From Haloarcula pellucida (lineage in GTDB: Archaea; Halobacteriota; Halobacteria; Halobacteriales; Haloarculaceae): a DNA stretch of 64,000 nt. Under the pieces are notes generated by a model, which was given only the letters and a program-made list of their open reading frames with translations, had not been told where the DNA came from and made no database searches. Numbering within the stretch: the stretch's first letter is position 1; every line of letters begins with the position of its first letter. Location of the stretch: positions 538,262 to 602,261 of the forward strand of contig NZ_BMOU01000001.1 in assembly GCF_014647235.1 (NCBI RefSeq). The letters run 5' to 3'. The position numbers were made by a program, and so were the translations under genes. Shown here one piece after another: positions 17,184-26,950 of this stretch.

Positions 17184-18218
17184 TCACGCCGAGTACTCGC
17201 TCGCTTCGAGCATCCGGTCGAGTTTCGCGAGGTCGATGTTCCGGCCGGAGACGGGGATGACGACCGTCTCGCCGGCGATTTCGGCCCGTGCCTCGACGGC
17301 GGCGGCGACGGCCGTCGCGCAGGCGCCCTCCATGACGATGCGTTCGTCCTCGAAGAGGCGCGCGACGCCGTCTCGGATGTCTGCTTCCGAGACGAGACGG
17401 AAGTCCGCCAGTCCGTCGCCGAGGAGGTCCATGGTGAGCGCGAACGGGACGCGCGTCGCCACGCCCTCGGCCGTCGTCTCCATTCGGTCGTGGGGTTCGA
17501 GCGACCCGTCGGTCCACGCGCGGTGCATCGCCGGGGCGGCCTCGGACTGGACGCCGACCACGTCGGCGTCGGTCAGTTTGCCGACGGTGAGACAGTAGCC
17601 CGCAGCGGAGGTGCCGCCGCCGACCGGACAGAACACCCGGTCGACCTCGGGCAGTTCGTCGACGACTTCCAGCCCCGCGGTACCGACGCCAGCGACCAGT
17701 TTCGGTTCGTTGCCCGAGTGGACGTATCGGGCGCCGCGCTCGCTGGCCAACTGCTCGATGCGCTCGCGGGCCGCGTCGTAGTCCGGGCCGTGTCTGATGA
17801 CCTCCGCGCCGAGTCGCTCCATCGCGGCCACCTTCCCGTCGTTGGCCTCCGCTGGGACGCCGATCGTCACGGGGACGCCGAACTCCCGGCCGGCCCACGC
17901 GATAGACTGGCCGTGGTTGCCAGAACTCGCGGTGATGAGGCCCGCCTCGCGGAACTCCGCGGAGAGTGACGAGACGAGGTTCACGCCGCCCCGAACTTTG
18001 AACGCGCCGGTGGGGAGCGTATCTTCCCGTTTGAGGTAGACCTCCGCGTCGAGGTCGGACGAAAGGGTCTCGCTCCGCACGAGCGGCGTGGTCGGGAGGT
18101 GCTGACGGACGACTTTGCGCGCGCGAGCCACGTCGGCCGTCGTCGGCGGCGTCAGGTCGTGATAGGGGAAGACGGTCGTCTCGTCGGGGGACTCGATGGG
18201 GTCGTAGCGACCGTCCAT
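17184..18218 (-). CDS. Threonine dehydratase-like PLP enzyme
   Basis: This 344-residue fold-type II PLP enzyme would deaminate threonine (or serine) to 2-oxobutyrate. The PLP lysine is in TGAFKVRGG near residue 73. SSGNHGQSIAWAG and VGGGTSAAGY form the cofactor-binding loops. No C-terminal ACT regulatory domain is present, which points to the catabolic form or to a serine/threonine racemase-dehydratase rather than the isoleucine-feedback enzyme. It lies 51 bases from the FKBP gene and in the same direction. Substrate is inferred from family membership. Confidence 0.85.
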   Translation of the reverse strand: MDGRYDPIESPDETTVFPYHDLTPPTTADVARARKVVRQHLPTTPLVRSETLSSDLDAEVYLKREDTLPTGAFKVRGGVNLVSSLSAEFREAGLITASSGNHGQSIAWAGREFGVPVTIGVPAEANDGKVAAMERLGAEVIRHGPDYDAARERIEQLASERGARYVHSGNEPKLVAGVGTAGLEVVDELPEVDRVFCPVGGGTSAAGYCLTVGKLTDADVVGVQSEAAPAMHRAWTDGSLEPHDRMETTAEGVATRVPFALTMDLLGDGLADFRLVSEADIRDGVARLFEDERIVMEGACATAVAAAVEARAEIAGETVVIPVSGRNIDLAKLDRMLEASEYSA

Positions 18219-18364
18219 ACCCCTACCCGGTGGGCGAGGACACTAAAACTCGCGGTCCGCGGTAGGTGGCCGTTACTCCCCTCGCCCGTCACAGTAGCCC
18301 GATGTCCACCGGGTGTCGACGACGGATGCAATCGCTTTTGCCCGACCCGACAGAGCACACAGCC

Positions 18365-18904
18365 ATGTACGAAGTCGAAGTCAAGGTCGCCGCCGACCTC
18401 GCGGCCGTCGCCGAGCGACTGGACGAACTCGGGGCCGAACAGACCGGCGACGTCCTGCAGGTCGACACCTACTACGACGCACCGCACCGCGACTTCGCGG
18501 AGACGGACGAGGCGCTCCGGGTCCGCCGAGAGACGCGCGACGGGGCGACGACGGCCCGCATCACCTACAAGGGGCCACTCGTGGAGGCCGAGTCGAAGAC
18601 GCGCGAGGAGGTCGAGACCGGCGTTACCGACGGCGAGAAGGCCGACGCCATCTTCGAGCAGCTCGGGTTCGACCCCGCCGCGACAGTTCGGAAGGACCGG
18701 CGCTTTTACCGCTACGAGGGCTACACGATCACGCTTGACGACGTCGAGGGCGTCGGCGAGTTCGTGGAGGTCGAGACGGAGACCGACGAGAGCGGGGTCG
18801 AACCGGCCCGGGAGGGCGCCTACGAGGTGCTTCGAGCGCTCGGACTGGACCCCGAGGACCAGACCCGGACGTCGTACCTCGGCTTACTGCTCGAGGATGC
18901 GTGA
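18365..18904 (+). CDS. cyaB: CYTH-domain protein (class IV adenylate cyclase / triphosphatase family)
   Basis: This 179-residue protein opens MYEVEVKV, matching the ExExK signature of the CYTH tunnel fold. It continues with DTYYDAP, ALRVRRE, ITYKGP and RRFYRYEGYTITLDDVEGVGEFVEVE, all expected charged strands of the tunnel. Members act on triphosphates with metal ions: CyaB-type adenylate cyclase in some, thiamine or inorganic triphosphatase in others. The archaeal role is not settled, so the symbol reflects annotation practice only. It lies upstream of mat with 66 bases between. Confidence 0.85.
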   Translation: MYEVEVKVAADLAAVAERLDELGAEQTGDVLQVDTYYDAPHRDFAETDEALRVRRETRDGATTARITYKGPLVEAESKTREEVETGVTDGEKADAIFEQLGFDPAATVRKDRRFYRYEGYTITLDDVEGVGEFVEVETETDESGVEPAREGAYEVLRALGLDPEDQTRTSYLGLLLEDA

Positions 18905-18937
18905 AGGTAATCTTTCTTCGTCGAGCGGTTCCCGTAA

Positions 18938-18945
18938 GTTATAGA
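18938..18945 (+). promoter_or_regulatory. TATA-like element of mat
   Basis: The sequence gttataga lies about 30 bases before the mat ATG at 18971, the spacing expected for an archaeal TATA box with a leaderless or near-leaderless transcript. It is the only AT-rich patch in this gap. Confidence 0.55.
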
Positions 18946-18970
18946 AGCGGGCACAGCGAAGGTCCGAGCA

Positions 18971-20173
18971 ATGACCGACCGGAACATCCACGTCCAGCCC
19001 GAGAGCGGGTTGGCAGTCGAGGACCAGAACGTCGAAATCGTCGAGCGCAAGGGTATCGGCCACCCCGACTCCATCTGTGACGGCGTCGCCGAGAGCGTCT
19101 CCCGTGCGCTCGCCCAGACGTACCTCGACCGCGTGGGCAAGGTCCTCCACTACAACACCGACGAGACGCAACTCGTCGCCGGCACCGCGGCCCCGGCCTA
19201 CGGCGGCGGGGAAGTCCTCGAACCCATCTACCTCCTCATCGTCGGCCGTGCGACCAAGGAGTACGAGGGCCAGCGGATTCCCGCCGAGAGCATCGCGCTG
19301 AAGGCCGCCCGCGAGTATCTGGACGAGAACTTCCCGCATCTCGACGTGGGCGGCGATATCATCGTCGACGTGGAACTCGGCGAAGGGTCGGGCGACCTCC
19401 AGAGCGTCTTCGGCGAGGAGGGGACCGTCCCCATGGCCAACGACACGAGCTACGGGGTCGGCCACGCACCCCTCTCGGAGACGGAGCAAATCGTCTACAA
19501 CACCGAGCGGAAACTCACCGGCGAGTACGCCGTCGACAATCCCGTCGTCGGACAGGACGTGAAGGTCATGGGCAAGCGCGAGGGCGACCACATCGACGTC
19601 ACCGTCGCCGTCGCGATGGTCGACGAACACGTCGAGGACCTGCTGGCCTACGAGGAGGCCGTCGAGGACGTCCGCGAGTACGTCGAAACGCTGGCGACGG
19701 AGTACACCGACCGCGACGTGACCGTCCACGTCAACACCGCCGACGACTACGACGAGGAGTCCATCTACCTCACCACCACGGGCACCAGCGCCGAACAGGG
19801 CGACGACGGCTCCGTCGGCCGCGGCAACCGCGCCAACGGCCTCATCACGCCGAACCGTCCGATGAGCATGGAGGCTACCTCCGGGAAGAACCCCGTGAAC
19901 CACATCGGGAAGATCTACAACCTGCTCTCGACGGAAATCGCCGAGTCCGTCGTCGACGAAGTGGACGGCATCCGCCAGCTCCAGCTTCGCCTCCTCTCTC
20001 AGATCGGCTCGCCCATCGACGAACCACACGTCGCCGACGCCATGCTCGTCACCGAGGAGGGGGTCGCCGTGAGCGACATCGAAGCCGAGGTACGCGAGGC
20101 CGTCGACGCGGAACTCGCGAGCGTCACCGACGTGACCCGCAAGGTCATCGAGGGCGACGTCTCGACGTTCTGA
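18971..20173 (+). CDS. mat: Archaeal S-adenosylmethionine synthetase
   Basis: This 400-residue enzyme makes S-adenosylmethionine from methionine and ATP. It belongs to the archaeal class, unrelated in detail to bacterial MetK. Visible landmarks are [20 protein letters not shown] near residues 27-46, [18 protein letters not shown], and [20 protein letters not shown] near 278-297. The length matches the family exactly. A TATA-like element sits 30 bases upstream. The product feeds many methylations, including those of the FlpA pathway. Confidence 0.98.
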   Translation: MTDRNIHVQPESGLAVEDQNVEIVERKGIGHPDSICDGVAESVSRALAQTYLDRVGKVLHYNTDETQLVAGTAAPAYGGGEVLEPIYLLIVGRATKEYEGQRIPAESIALKAAREYLDENFPHLDVGGDIIVDVELGEGSGDLQSVFGEEGTVPMANDTSYGVGHAPLSETEQIVYNTERKLTGEYAVDNPVVGQDVKVMGKREGDHIDVTVAVAMVDEHVEDLLAYEEAVEDVREYVETLATEYTDRDVTVHVNTADDYDEESIYLTTTGTSAEQGDDGSVGRGNRANGLITPNRPMSMEATSGKNPVNHIGKIYNLLSTEIAESVVDEVDGIRQLQLRLLSQIGSPIDEPHVADAMLVTEEGVAVSDIEAEVREAVDAELASVTDVTRKVIEGDVSTF

Positions 20174-20415
20174 GGTCTCGTCCGTTAGCTGACTGTACCG
20201 GCTCGTTTCTCCGAGGGGTTCCACCGACCGCGAGCGTCGTTCGGCGACGGCGGACGTGAGGAAATACTGTCATATACTAGCGACTAGGCCGACCCGACTC
20301 CGTCTGTAGTGACAAATGTCAGCACATAACTATCTCGTCGACCGGGCAACTTCTACGAGCGATACCGACCCCGAACCGCAGTACCGCACGACCGAACAGC
20401 GACCGACCACCAATC

Positions 20416-20820
20416 ATGGCAACAGAACAACAACCCGCAGATGTAGAAGAAGAGATTACGGAGACGTTCGGGATGGTCCCACCACCGCTCGATACGATTC
20501 CGGAGGACGACATGGTCGGCGAGTGGCACTTCTTCCAGAAGTACACCGTCGGCGAGTCCGAGATCCCGCCGAAGTATCGGGAACTGATGGGGCTGGCCGT
20601 CGCGGCCAACATCAAGTGTCCGTACTGCATCCACTTCCACCGCAAGGCGGCGGCGATGCACGGGGCGACCGACGAGGAACTCGCAGAGACCACCTCGCTG
20701 GCGAGTCTCACGTCGCGGTACAGCGCCATGCTCCACGCTCAGGAGACAGACCTCGATGAGTTCAAAGTCAAGATGGCACAGGTGGCCGACCACCTCGAAG
20801 AACAGGCCGCGGACGACTGA
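20416..20820 (+). CDS. Carboxymuconolactone decarboxylase / AhpD-like protein
   Basis: This 134-residue protein has CPYCIHFH with cysteines at 68 and 71 and His at 75, the CxxCxxxH site of AhpD-like alkyl hydroperoxidase partners. PPKYRELMGLAVAANIKC in front of the site is the conserved helix of the family. Members form helical oligomers and reduce peroxides through a thiol relay. The exact substrate is unknown. It ends 48 bases before thiI, in the same direction. Confidence 0.87.
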   Translation: MATEQQPADVEEEITETFGMVPPPLDTIPEDDMVGEWHFFQKYTVGESEIPPKYRELMGLAVAANIKCPYCIHFHRKAAAMHGATDEELAETTSLASLTSRYSAMLHAQETDLDEFKVKMAQVADHLEEQAADD

Positions 20821-20867
20821 GTCGGCGAAGCCGACACCCATTTATCCGCGATTCGGCAAGGGCGGGT

Positions 20868-22055
20868 ATGCACCCGCCCGACGCCGACGTCGTCATCGTC
20901 CGCCACGGTGAGATAGGCGTCAAGAGCGAACAGGTCCGCCGGAAGATGGAGGACCGCCTCGCCGAGAACCTCGCCGCGATGTTCGACGCCCGAGGGCTCA
21001 CCGGCGACGTCGAGCAGCGACGGAACCGGCTGTTCGTCCACACCGACGACCCCGAGGGAGTCACCGACGCCGCGACTGACACCTTCGGCGTCGTCTCCGC
21101 CTCGCCAGCCGCAGTCGTGGACCCGACCCTCGACGCCATCGAAGACGCGCTGGCGGCGGCCACCGAATCCCACTACGACGGCGGCCCCTTCGCCGTCGAC
21201 GCGCGGCGGGCCGGTCCCAGCGACGCCCACCCCTTCGCCAGTACCGACATCGAGTCGGCGGGCGGTGCCGTCGTCTGGGACGCTATCGAGTCGCTCGGCG
21301 AGACTCCGGAAGTGGACCTCGACGACCCCGACTTCCGTCTGTTCGTCGAGTGTCGCGCCGAGGAGGCGTACGTCTTTCTGGAGAAGCGGACGGGGCCGGG
21401 CGGGATGCCGCTCGGGACGCAACGGCCAGTGGTCGCGCTGATAAGCGGCGGTATCGACTCGCCGGTCGCCGCGTGGAAGCTGATGCGACGGGGCTGTCCG
21501 GTGGTCCCGGTGTACGTCGACCTGGGCGACTACGGGGGCCCTGACCACCGGGCCCGGGCGAGAGCGACCGTCGAGACGCTGGCTTCGTACGCCCCGAACG
21601 AGTCGATGGCGATGCACGTCGTCGACGCGGGCGACGTGGTCGCGGACCTCGCCGAGCAACTGGACGGCCTGCGGATGCTCTCGCTGCGCCGGTTCATGCT
21701 CGCGACGGCCGAAGCCGTCGCCGAGGACGAGGGGAGCGTCGGCGTCGTCACCGGCGAGGCCATCGGACAGAAGTCGAGTCAGACCAGCGCGAACGTCGCC
21801 GTTACCGACGTGGCGACGGACCTACCCGTCCACCGGCCCAACCTGACGCTCGATAAGGCCGAGATAACGACCCTCGCTCGGGACATCGGCACGTTCGAGG
21901 ACTCGACGGTCGACACCGGATGTAACCGGGTCGCTCCGGAACTCCCGGAGACGAACGCGTCGCTGGATGCACTCAGGTCGGTGGAGCCCGATACGCTGTT
22001 CGAGCGTGCGCGGGAGTGTGCGCGGCGTCGGACGGTCGTGGCTATCGAAAGCTAA
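20868..22055 (+). CDS. thiI: ThiI, tRNA 4-thiouridine / sulfurtransfer enzyme
   Basis: This 395-residue protein has an N-terminal ferredoxin-like and THUMP region (residues 1-165) for tRNA binding, then an adenylating PP-loop ALISGGIDSPVAAWKLM near residue 185. The enzyme activates U8 of tRNA for sulfur insertion and may contribute to thiazole synthesis. The rhodanese domain of the Escherichia coli protein is absent, as in other archaea, so sulfur must come from another donor. A cysteine in VDTGCNRVAPE near residue 350 may help. The family call is secure. Confidence 0.95.
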   Translation: MHPPDADVVIVRHGEIGVKSEQVRRKMEDRLAENLAAMFDARGLTGDVEQRRNRLFVHTDDPEGVTDAATDTFGVVSASPAAVVDPTLDAIEDALAAATESHYDGGPFAVDARRAGPSDAHPFASTDIESAGGAVVWDAIESLGETPEVDLDDPDFRLFVECRAEEAYVFLEKRTGPGGMPLGTQRPVVALISGGIDSPVAAWKLMRRGCPVVPVYVDLGDYGGPDHRARARATVETLASYAPNESMAMHVVDAGDVVADLAEQLDGLRMLSLRRFMLATAEAVAEDEGSVGVVTGEAIGQKSSQTSANVAVTDVATDLPVHRPNLTLDKAEITTLARDIGTFEDSTVDTGCNRVAPELPETNASLDALRSVEPDTLFERARECARRRTVVAIES

Positions 22056-22082
22056 ATCTCCGGGGCGGGCCACGGACGAGCC

Positions 22083-22622
22083 ATGACGCAGGTCTGTCTC
22101 GTCGGGAGCGAGGACGTGAACCTCCAGTACGAACTGCTCTCGCGAGAGACCGCCCGGAACGCGCTCGCGACCTACGATCTGCGGGAACCGTTCGAGAACG
22201 CACTCAGGCTAGAGACGGTGAGCCTCGGTGCCGCCGTCGCCCTCCTGAACGACCTGAACTGGTACCTCGTCCGATTCGTCGACGCCGCCTTCGTCAGAGA
22301 GCCCTCTATCAGCGAGACGGAGTGGCTCTCGCGGGCCCTCGCGACGGCGGTCAGGGACGACGAGATAGCCCCTGCCGACACCGATCGGTTCCTGAAAGTG
22401 TACGGCGTCGTCGAGAGCGAGACGGACGAAGCGGGCGAGTCGACCACCGGCGAATCCGACACGGACGGCGATTCGGCGGTCGAACCGGCACAGGAACGCC
22501 CCCCACGCCTCGTCGAACCGATGTTACTGACCCGCACCGGCGACACAATCCCCGAGTACGACCTGCGAGAGGTGGACGATACGCTGGTCGTTCGCGTCAC
22601 CGAGTCGGAGTTCGGGGCCTGA
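22083..22622 (+). CDS. Conserved haloarchaeal protein, DUF5804-like
   Basis: This 179-residue protein begins MTQVCLVGSEDVNLQYELLS. The conserved N-terminal half includes LRLETVSLGAAVALLNDLNW and the EWLSRALA stretch that I associate with DUF5804 proteins of Halobacteria. A low-complexity acidic linker (about residues 115-140) leads to a short C-terminal segment. No catalytic motif or membrane helix is evident. It lies 27 bases after thiI and is probably co-transcribed. Function unknown. Confidence 0.82.
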   Translation: MTQVCLVGSEDVNLQYELLSRETARNALATYDLREPFENALRLETVSLGAAVALLNDLNWYLVRFVDAAFVREPSISETEWLSRALATAVRDDEIAPADTDRFLKVYGVVESETDEAGESTTGESDTDGDSAVEPAQERPPRLVEPMLLTRTGDTIPEYDLREVDDTLVVRVTESEFGA

Positions 22623-22906
22623 GGCGGCGAAAGGCGCGATGGGTGTCCGGTTGTCCGCGATGTGAGTGGCTGTCAGAGGGACGGTCGGTTCGACCGGACG
22701 GACCCGCCACACTCACGCAGGCCCAACCGGTGCGTGCTGAACCCCGGCGACGTGGACATCGATTCCGCAGTTCTTGACGGGATACCGGTCGTCGAGACGC
22801 TTTCGGACGTGTCCCCCGACGGTCAGCCACATCGTCGTCGAAACGACACCGGGGCGGTGAGCGAGTGGGCGAGCGAGCAGTTCACAACCGACGCTCGGCG
22901 CTTGCG

Positions 22907-23830
22907 TCAGTCGAACATCCCGGTCGACATGTAGCGCTCACCGCTGTCCCAGTAGACGGTGACGACGAGGGGGTCGTCGACGCCCGCCTCGACCAGTTCC
23001 CCGGCAACCTCGCGGGCCGCGAGATTCGACGCACCCGAGGACTGGCCCACGAGGATGCCCTCCTCGCGGGCGAGGCGGCGACACTCTGCCTCGGCGTCGT
23101 CGAGTTCGACCGTTCGCACGTCGTCTATCAGGTCCACGTCGAGGTTGTCGCTGACGAATCCGGGGCCCATCCCCTGGAAACTGTCCTCGCCGGTGCCCGG
23201 TTCCATCCCCGAGAGGACGGCGTTGTCCGCCGGTTCGACGGCGACGACGTCGAGTTCGGGGAACGCCTCACGGAGTCGCCGGCCGGTGCCCGTGATGGTG
23301 CCGCCCGTGCCGACGCCGGCCACGAGGGCGTCGACGGTGCGGTCCCCGACCTGTTCGAGAATCTCCGGCCCCGTCGTCTCGTAGTGGGCCTGCGGGTTGG
23401 CCGCGTTCTCGAACTGGCGCAACTGGACGTACCCGCTCTTCTCGGTGAGTTCGTCCGCGCGGTCCTTCGCGGCGGAGATGTCGCCCTCGACGAGTTCGAT
23501 GTCGGCGCCGTAGGCCCGCATGATCTCGCGGCGTTCCGGGGACTTCGAGGACGGCATCACCAGCACGACGTCGTACCCCTTCGCGGCCCCGACCATCGCC
23601 ATGCCGATACCGGTGTTACCGCTGGTCGGTTCCACGAGGGTGTCGCCCGGTTCGAGGGCACCGTCTCGCTCGGCGGCCTCTATCATGAACGCCGCCGGGC
23701 GGTCCTTCGCGGAGCCACCGGGGTTGAACGACTCCACCTTCGCGGCGACTGTCGCGCCCTCGGGGGCGCGGACCGACACCAGCGGCGACCCGATGGCGTC
23801 GGTGATAGACGCGTGTAGTGTCTCGTGCAT
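22907..23830 (-). CDS. cysK: Cysteine synthase (O-acetylserine sulfhydrylase family)
   Basis: This 307-residue PLP enzyme is counted from the ATG in MHETLHASITDAIG; an upstream start would add six residues. The PLP lysine is in FNPGGSAKDRPA near residue 40. EPTSGNTGIGMAM and AGVGTGGTITGTG bind the phosphate and substrate. It would make cysteine from O-acetylserine or O-phosphoserine and sulfide. The canonical loop NxxxSVKDR reads GGSAKDR, a modest change. It could also be cystathionine beta-synthase-like, but no CBS domain is present. Confidence 0.93.
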   Translation of the reverse strand: MHETLHASITDAIGSPLVSVRAPEGATVAAKVESFNPGGSAKDRPAAFMIEAAERDGALEPGDTLVEPTSGNTGIGMAMVGAAKGYDVVLVMPSSKSPERREIMRAYGADIELVEGDISAAKDRADELTEKSGYVQLRQFENAANPQAHYETTGPEILEQVGDRTVDALVAGVGTGGTITGTGRRLREAFPELDVVAVEPADNAVLSGMEPGTGEDSFQGMGPGFVSDNLDVDLIDDVRTVELDDAEAECRRLAREEGILVGQSSGASNLAAREVAGELVEAGVDDPLVVTVYWDSGERYMSTGMFD

Positions 23831-23938
23831 TGCTGTCGCGTACGCCACCCCCGCTTAAACCCCTAGTGGAGCCCCCGATTCCTGTGGGTGGTGCTCGTTC
23901 CCGGCAGGCTTTTCCGCCGTCTGCGCGACTGGTCGTAC

Positions 23939-24373
23939 ATGAGCGGTGCTGTCGGCGACACGTACGCCGCGGCGATTCAGCACGACCTCGCCGACCTCGC
24001 CGGCGACGAGACGCTGGTCGGCGTCGTCCGCCAACCGACCGGATGGTTCCACGCCGCCGTCGACGAGAACGTCCCCGAACTCGGCCCGCCGGCAGACCTC
24101 CTCGACGAGACGAAACGGCGTGCCGAGGACCTACAGATGCAGGGCCTCTGCGAGGAGGGCGCACACAACGCGGCGTGGGACGAGACCGACTTCGCCGACC
24201 GCTATCGGACCCACCTCGACGAGAGCGAGGCGGCAAAGCGTGCCGTCGACGACCTCTGTACGCGGGTTCGCGACGGCGAAACCGTCGTACTCGTCTGCTT
24301 CGAGGGCGAGCGCAAGCGCTGTCATCGGACGCTCCTCCGCGAACGCCTCCGTTCCCGTCTCGAACGGTACTGA
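23939..24373 (+). CDS. DUF488 family protein
   Basis: This 144-residue protein starts MSGAVGDTYAAAIQ. It ends with VVLVCFEGERKRCHRTLLRERL, which contains the Cys...C-H-R-T-L signature of DUF488. The fold is probably nuclease- or phosphatase-like, but biochemical data are sparse. The longer frame from 23888 adds 17 residues without conserved character. It sits between cysK and a thioredoxin gene in a thiol-related neighbourhood, which may be coincidence. Confidence 0.82.
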   Translation: MSGAVGDTYAAAIQHDLADLAGDETLVGVVRQPTGWFHAAVDENVPELGPPADLLDETKRRAEDLQMQGLCEEGAHNAAWDETDFADRYRTHLDESEAAKRAVDDLCTRVRDGETVVLVCFEGERKRCHRTLLRERLRSRLERY

Positions 24374-24415
24374 ACAGTCGGGGGGTTCAAGCCACTCGCC
24401 GCGCTACGGGGTGCT

Positions 24416-24811
24416 ATGAGTGAGAGCGGACCGCTCGAAACGATGGAACCGAACCCGGTCTGGGTGAAAGACGCCTACTCCGACACCGTCGACGTCCTCA
24501 CCCGCCACGCCGCCGAACTGGAGTACCACGTCTGGGGCGGCGACTGGTGCAAGGACTGTCGAGCACAACTGCCGGATTTCGGTGCGGCGCTCGAAGCCGC
24601 CGACGTCCCCACATCGAAGATTCACCACTACCCGACCGAGAAGGAAGACGACGGCTCGAAGACCGGCCCGAAGGTGGCGGAGTACGGCATCGAGTACATC
24701 CCGACCGTCGTCGTCGAACGCGACGGCGAGGAAGTCGCCCGGTTCGTCGAGGAGGAACCGGTCCCTATCGCCGTCTACCTCGCCGACGAAATCGAAGCGG
24801 AACTCGAATAA
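24416..24811 (+). CDS. Thioredoxin-family protein with WCKDC site
   Basis: This 131-residue thioredoxin fold has the active site GGDWCKDCRAQLPDF with C45 and C48, and the cis-proline loop IEYIPTVVV near residue 100. No signal peptide is present, so it is cytoplasmic. WCKDC differs from the WCGPC of classical thioredoxins and is usual in a haloarchaeal subgroup. It ends directly against the convergent DUF255 gene, whose product also has a thioredoxin-like domain. Confidence 0.9.
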   Translation: MSESGPLETMEPNPVWVKDAYSDTVDVLTRHAAELEYHVWGGDWCKDCRAQLPDFGAALEAADVPTSKIHHYPTEKEDDGSKTGPKVAEYGIEYIPTVVVERDGEEVARFVEEEPVPIAVYLADEIEAELE

Positions 24812-26950
24812 CTAGTTCTGGCCCCACGAGAGGGCCGATTCGAGGTCGCGTTTCGGCGGCGAACACGCGAAGTTCCGACAGGCGTACACGGTGGGTTCGC
24901 CGTCGGCCGCGTCGCGACCCGCCCAGATCGGCGGGGCGTCGTCGACCCCCAGCGCGTCGAGCCACGCGTCGAACGTCTCGCTGTCGTCGGGCCGCCACGC
25001 CAGTAACCGGCGGGGAACGTACGTCTCGGCCAGCGTCTCCGTCCACTCGACGGGCGGGTTCGTCGGGTCACACGCGAGGGTCAGTTCCAGCGACCCCTGT
25101 TCGTAGGTGTCCGCCGCGAGCGTCAACGACGCGTGCTGGAGCGGGTTCGCGGAGACGCGGTCGGCGTGCGTGCGCAGGACCTTCTCGGCCACGTCGCCGA
25201 ACCGGTCGTCGTCCCTGAAGTGCGTGAGTACAAGCAGGAGTTCCACGGCGACGCCCGTGCTGGAGGGGGTCGACTGGTCGGTGAGTTCCTGTGGCCGAGC
25301 GACCAGCGCCTCGCCGCCGGTGGGGGTGAAGTACAGCGTCTCTTCTCCCTCGTCCCAGAACGCCTCGGTGATGGCCTCGGCGAGGGCCATCGCGAAGTCG
25401 AGGTGGTCGACGTTCCCCGTCGCCTCGAACAGGTCGAACGCGCCGCGAGCGAGGAACGCGTAGTCCTCCAGATAGCCGTCGATTGCCACGTCGCCGTCCT
25501 TATACCGGCGTTGGAGGCGCTGTGACTCCTCGTCCCACAGGTGCTTGCGGACGAATCCGAGGGCGTCGGCGGCCACGTCGGCGTAGCCGTCGTCCAACAC
25601 GACGGCGCCCTCGGCGAGCGCCGAGATCATCAGGCCGTTCCACCCGGCCAGCACTTTCTCGTCACGGGCCGGCCGGGGTCGGTCCTCGCGGGCCGCGAAC
25701 GTCTCGTCGAGCGCCTGCCGTAGCTTCTCGGTAATCTCGTCCTCGCTCAGGTCGTACTCCTCGGCGAGGACGGGCACGGGCTTGCGAACCGCCAGCACGG
25801 TCGCACCCTCGAAGTTGCCGCGTTCTGTGACGCCGTAGTACTCACAGAAGACCTCGGCGGCCGTCTCGTCCGAGACGGCGTCGTGGACCTGTTCGGGCGT
25901 CCAGACGTAGAAGGCGCCCTCCTCCGTCTCGCCGTCGGGGTTCGCGGGTGGCGCGCTCACGGCGTCGAGCGTGCTGAAGAAGCCGCCGTCCTCGTGCTGG
26001 AGTTCCCGCTGGACGAACGCGAACGTCTCCCGGACGACGGCGGCGTAGCGCTCGTTGCCCAGCGCCTGATAGCCGGCGAGGAAGGCCCGTGGAATCTCGG
26101 CGTTGTCGTACAGCATCTTCTCGAAGTGGGGGACGCCCCACTGCGGGTCCGTCGAGTAGCGGTGGAACCCGCCGCCGACGTGGTCGTAGAGACCCCGGTC
26201 GGCCATCGCGTTCAGCGTCTCCTCGACGACGTTCAGGTAGTCCTCCCCACCGCCGTCGGCGTGCGCGCGGAGCAACGCGTGGAGGCGCCCCGTCTGCGGG
26301 AACTTCGGACCGCCAGACCCCCACCCACCGTTATCTCGGTCGGCACCCCGGTGTGCGATGGTCGCCGCCGTCTGGACGAGGTTCTCTTCGGGGTCGCTCG
26401 GGTCGCCGGTCGTCGCTTCGAGGTCGCTCTCGATGGCGTCGGTCCACTGCTGGGCGCGATTCTCCATCTCCGCGCGCTGTTCGGGGTCCGACCACGAGTT
26501 CGCGAGTCGTTGCAGCAGGTCGTGAAAGCCCGGTTGCCCGCGCTTCTCCTCGGGCGGGAAGTACGTCCCGACGTAGAACGGCTTGCCGTCGGGGGTGAGC
26601 CACGCCGACAGCGGCCACCCGCCGCCGCCGGTGACCTGCTGACAGATGCTCATGTACACCGAGTCGAGGTCCGGGCGCTCCTCTCGGTCGACTTTCACCG
26701 GGACGAAGTGCTCGTTCAGCGTCTCGGCGATCGCTTCGTCCTCGAAGCTCTCTTCCTCCATGACGTGACACCAGTGACAGGCGGCATAGCCGATCGAGAG
26801 GAAGATAGGGGCGTCTCGCTCCTGGGCTGCTTCGAGTGCCTGTTCGTCCCACGGCTGCCAGTTTACCGGGTTGTCGGCGTGCTGCCGGAGGTACGGACTC
26901 TCCGCTGCGTCGAGGCGGTTCCGTCTCGTCGGGTCAGTGTCGTCGCTCAT
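24812..26950 (-). CDS. DUF255 thioredoxin-domain / six-hairpin glycosidase-like protein (YyaL/SSP411 type)
   Basis: This 712-residue protein begins with SPYLRQHADNPVNWQPWDE, the hallmark of the family. A thioredoxin-like domain follows with the CxxC site AACHWCHVMEEESF (C58, C61). From residue 200 to 650 it has an (alpha/alpha)6 barrel with motifs such as GPKFPQTGRLHALL, VGGGFHRYSTD and FEKMLYDNA. The function of the family is unsettled; folding, redox or sugar-related roles have been proposed. It is full length and single copy here. Its stop abuts that of the thioredoxin gene. Confidence 0.93.
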   Translation of the reverse strand: MSDDTDPTRRNRLDAAESPYLRQHADNPVNWQPWDEQALEAAQERDAPIFLSIGYAACHWCHVMEEESFEDEAIAETLNEHFVPVKVDREERPDLDSVYMSICQQVTGGGGWPLSAWLTPDGKPFYVGTYFPPEEKRGQPGFHDLLQRLANSWSDPEQRAEMENRAQQWTDAIESDLEATTGDPSDPEENLVQTAATIAHRGADRDNGGWGSGGPKFPQTGRLHALLRAHADGGGEDYLNVVEETLNAMADRGLYDHVGGGFHRYSTDPQWGVPHFEKMLYDNAEIPRAFLAGYQALGNERYAAVVRETFAFVQRELQHEDGGFFSTLDAVSAPPANPDGETEEGAFYVWTPEQVHDAVSDETAAEVFCEYYGVTERGNFEGATVLAVRKPVPVLAEEYDLSEDEITEKLRQALDETFAAREDRPRPARDEKVLAGWNGLMISALAEGAVVLDDGYADVAADALGFVRKHLWDEESQRLQRRYKDGDVAIDGYLEDYAFLARGAFDLFEATGNVDHLDFAMALAEAITEAFWDEGEETLYFTPTGGEALVARPQELTDQSTPSSTGVAVELLLVLTHFRDDDRFGDVAEKVLRTHADRVSANPLQHASLTLAADTYEQGSLELTLACDPTNPPVEWTETLAETYVPRRLLAWRPDDSETFDAWLDALGVDDAPPIWAGRDAADGEPTVYACRNFACSPPKRDLESALSWGQN

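Noticed and set aside
18885-18903. Third copy of the narH-end repeat near the CYTH gene end
   Set aside because: Only a short gaggatgcgtga match is shared, explained by the common C-terminal Glu-Asp-Ala/stop coding sequence.
22662-22934. Possible 90-residue gene between the DUF5804-like gene and cysK
   Set aside because: It overlaps the cysK 3' end, has no motif, and the first half is Arg/His-rich like a shadow frame; the middle (VDIDSAVLDGIPVVETL) looks slightly protein-like, so a decayed remnant is possible but unsupported.
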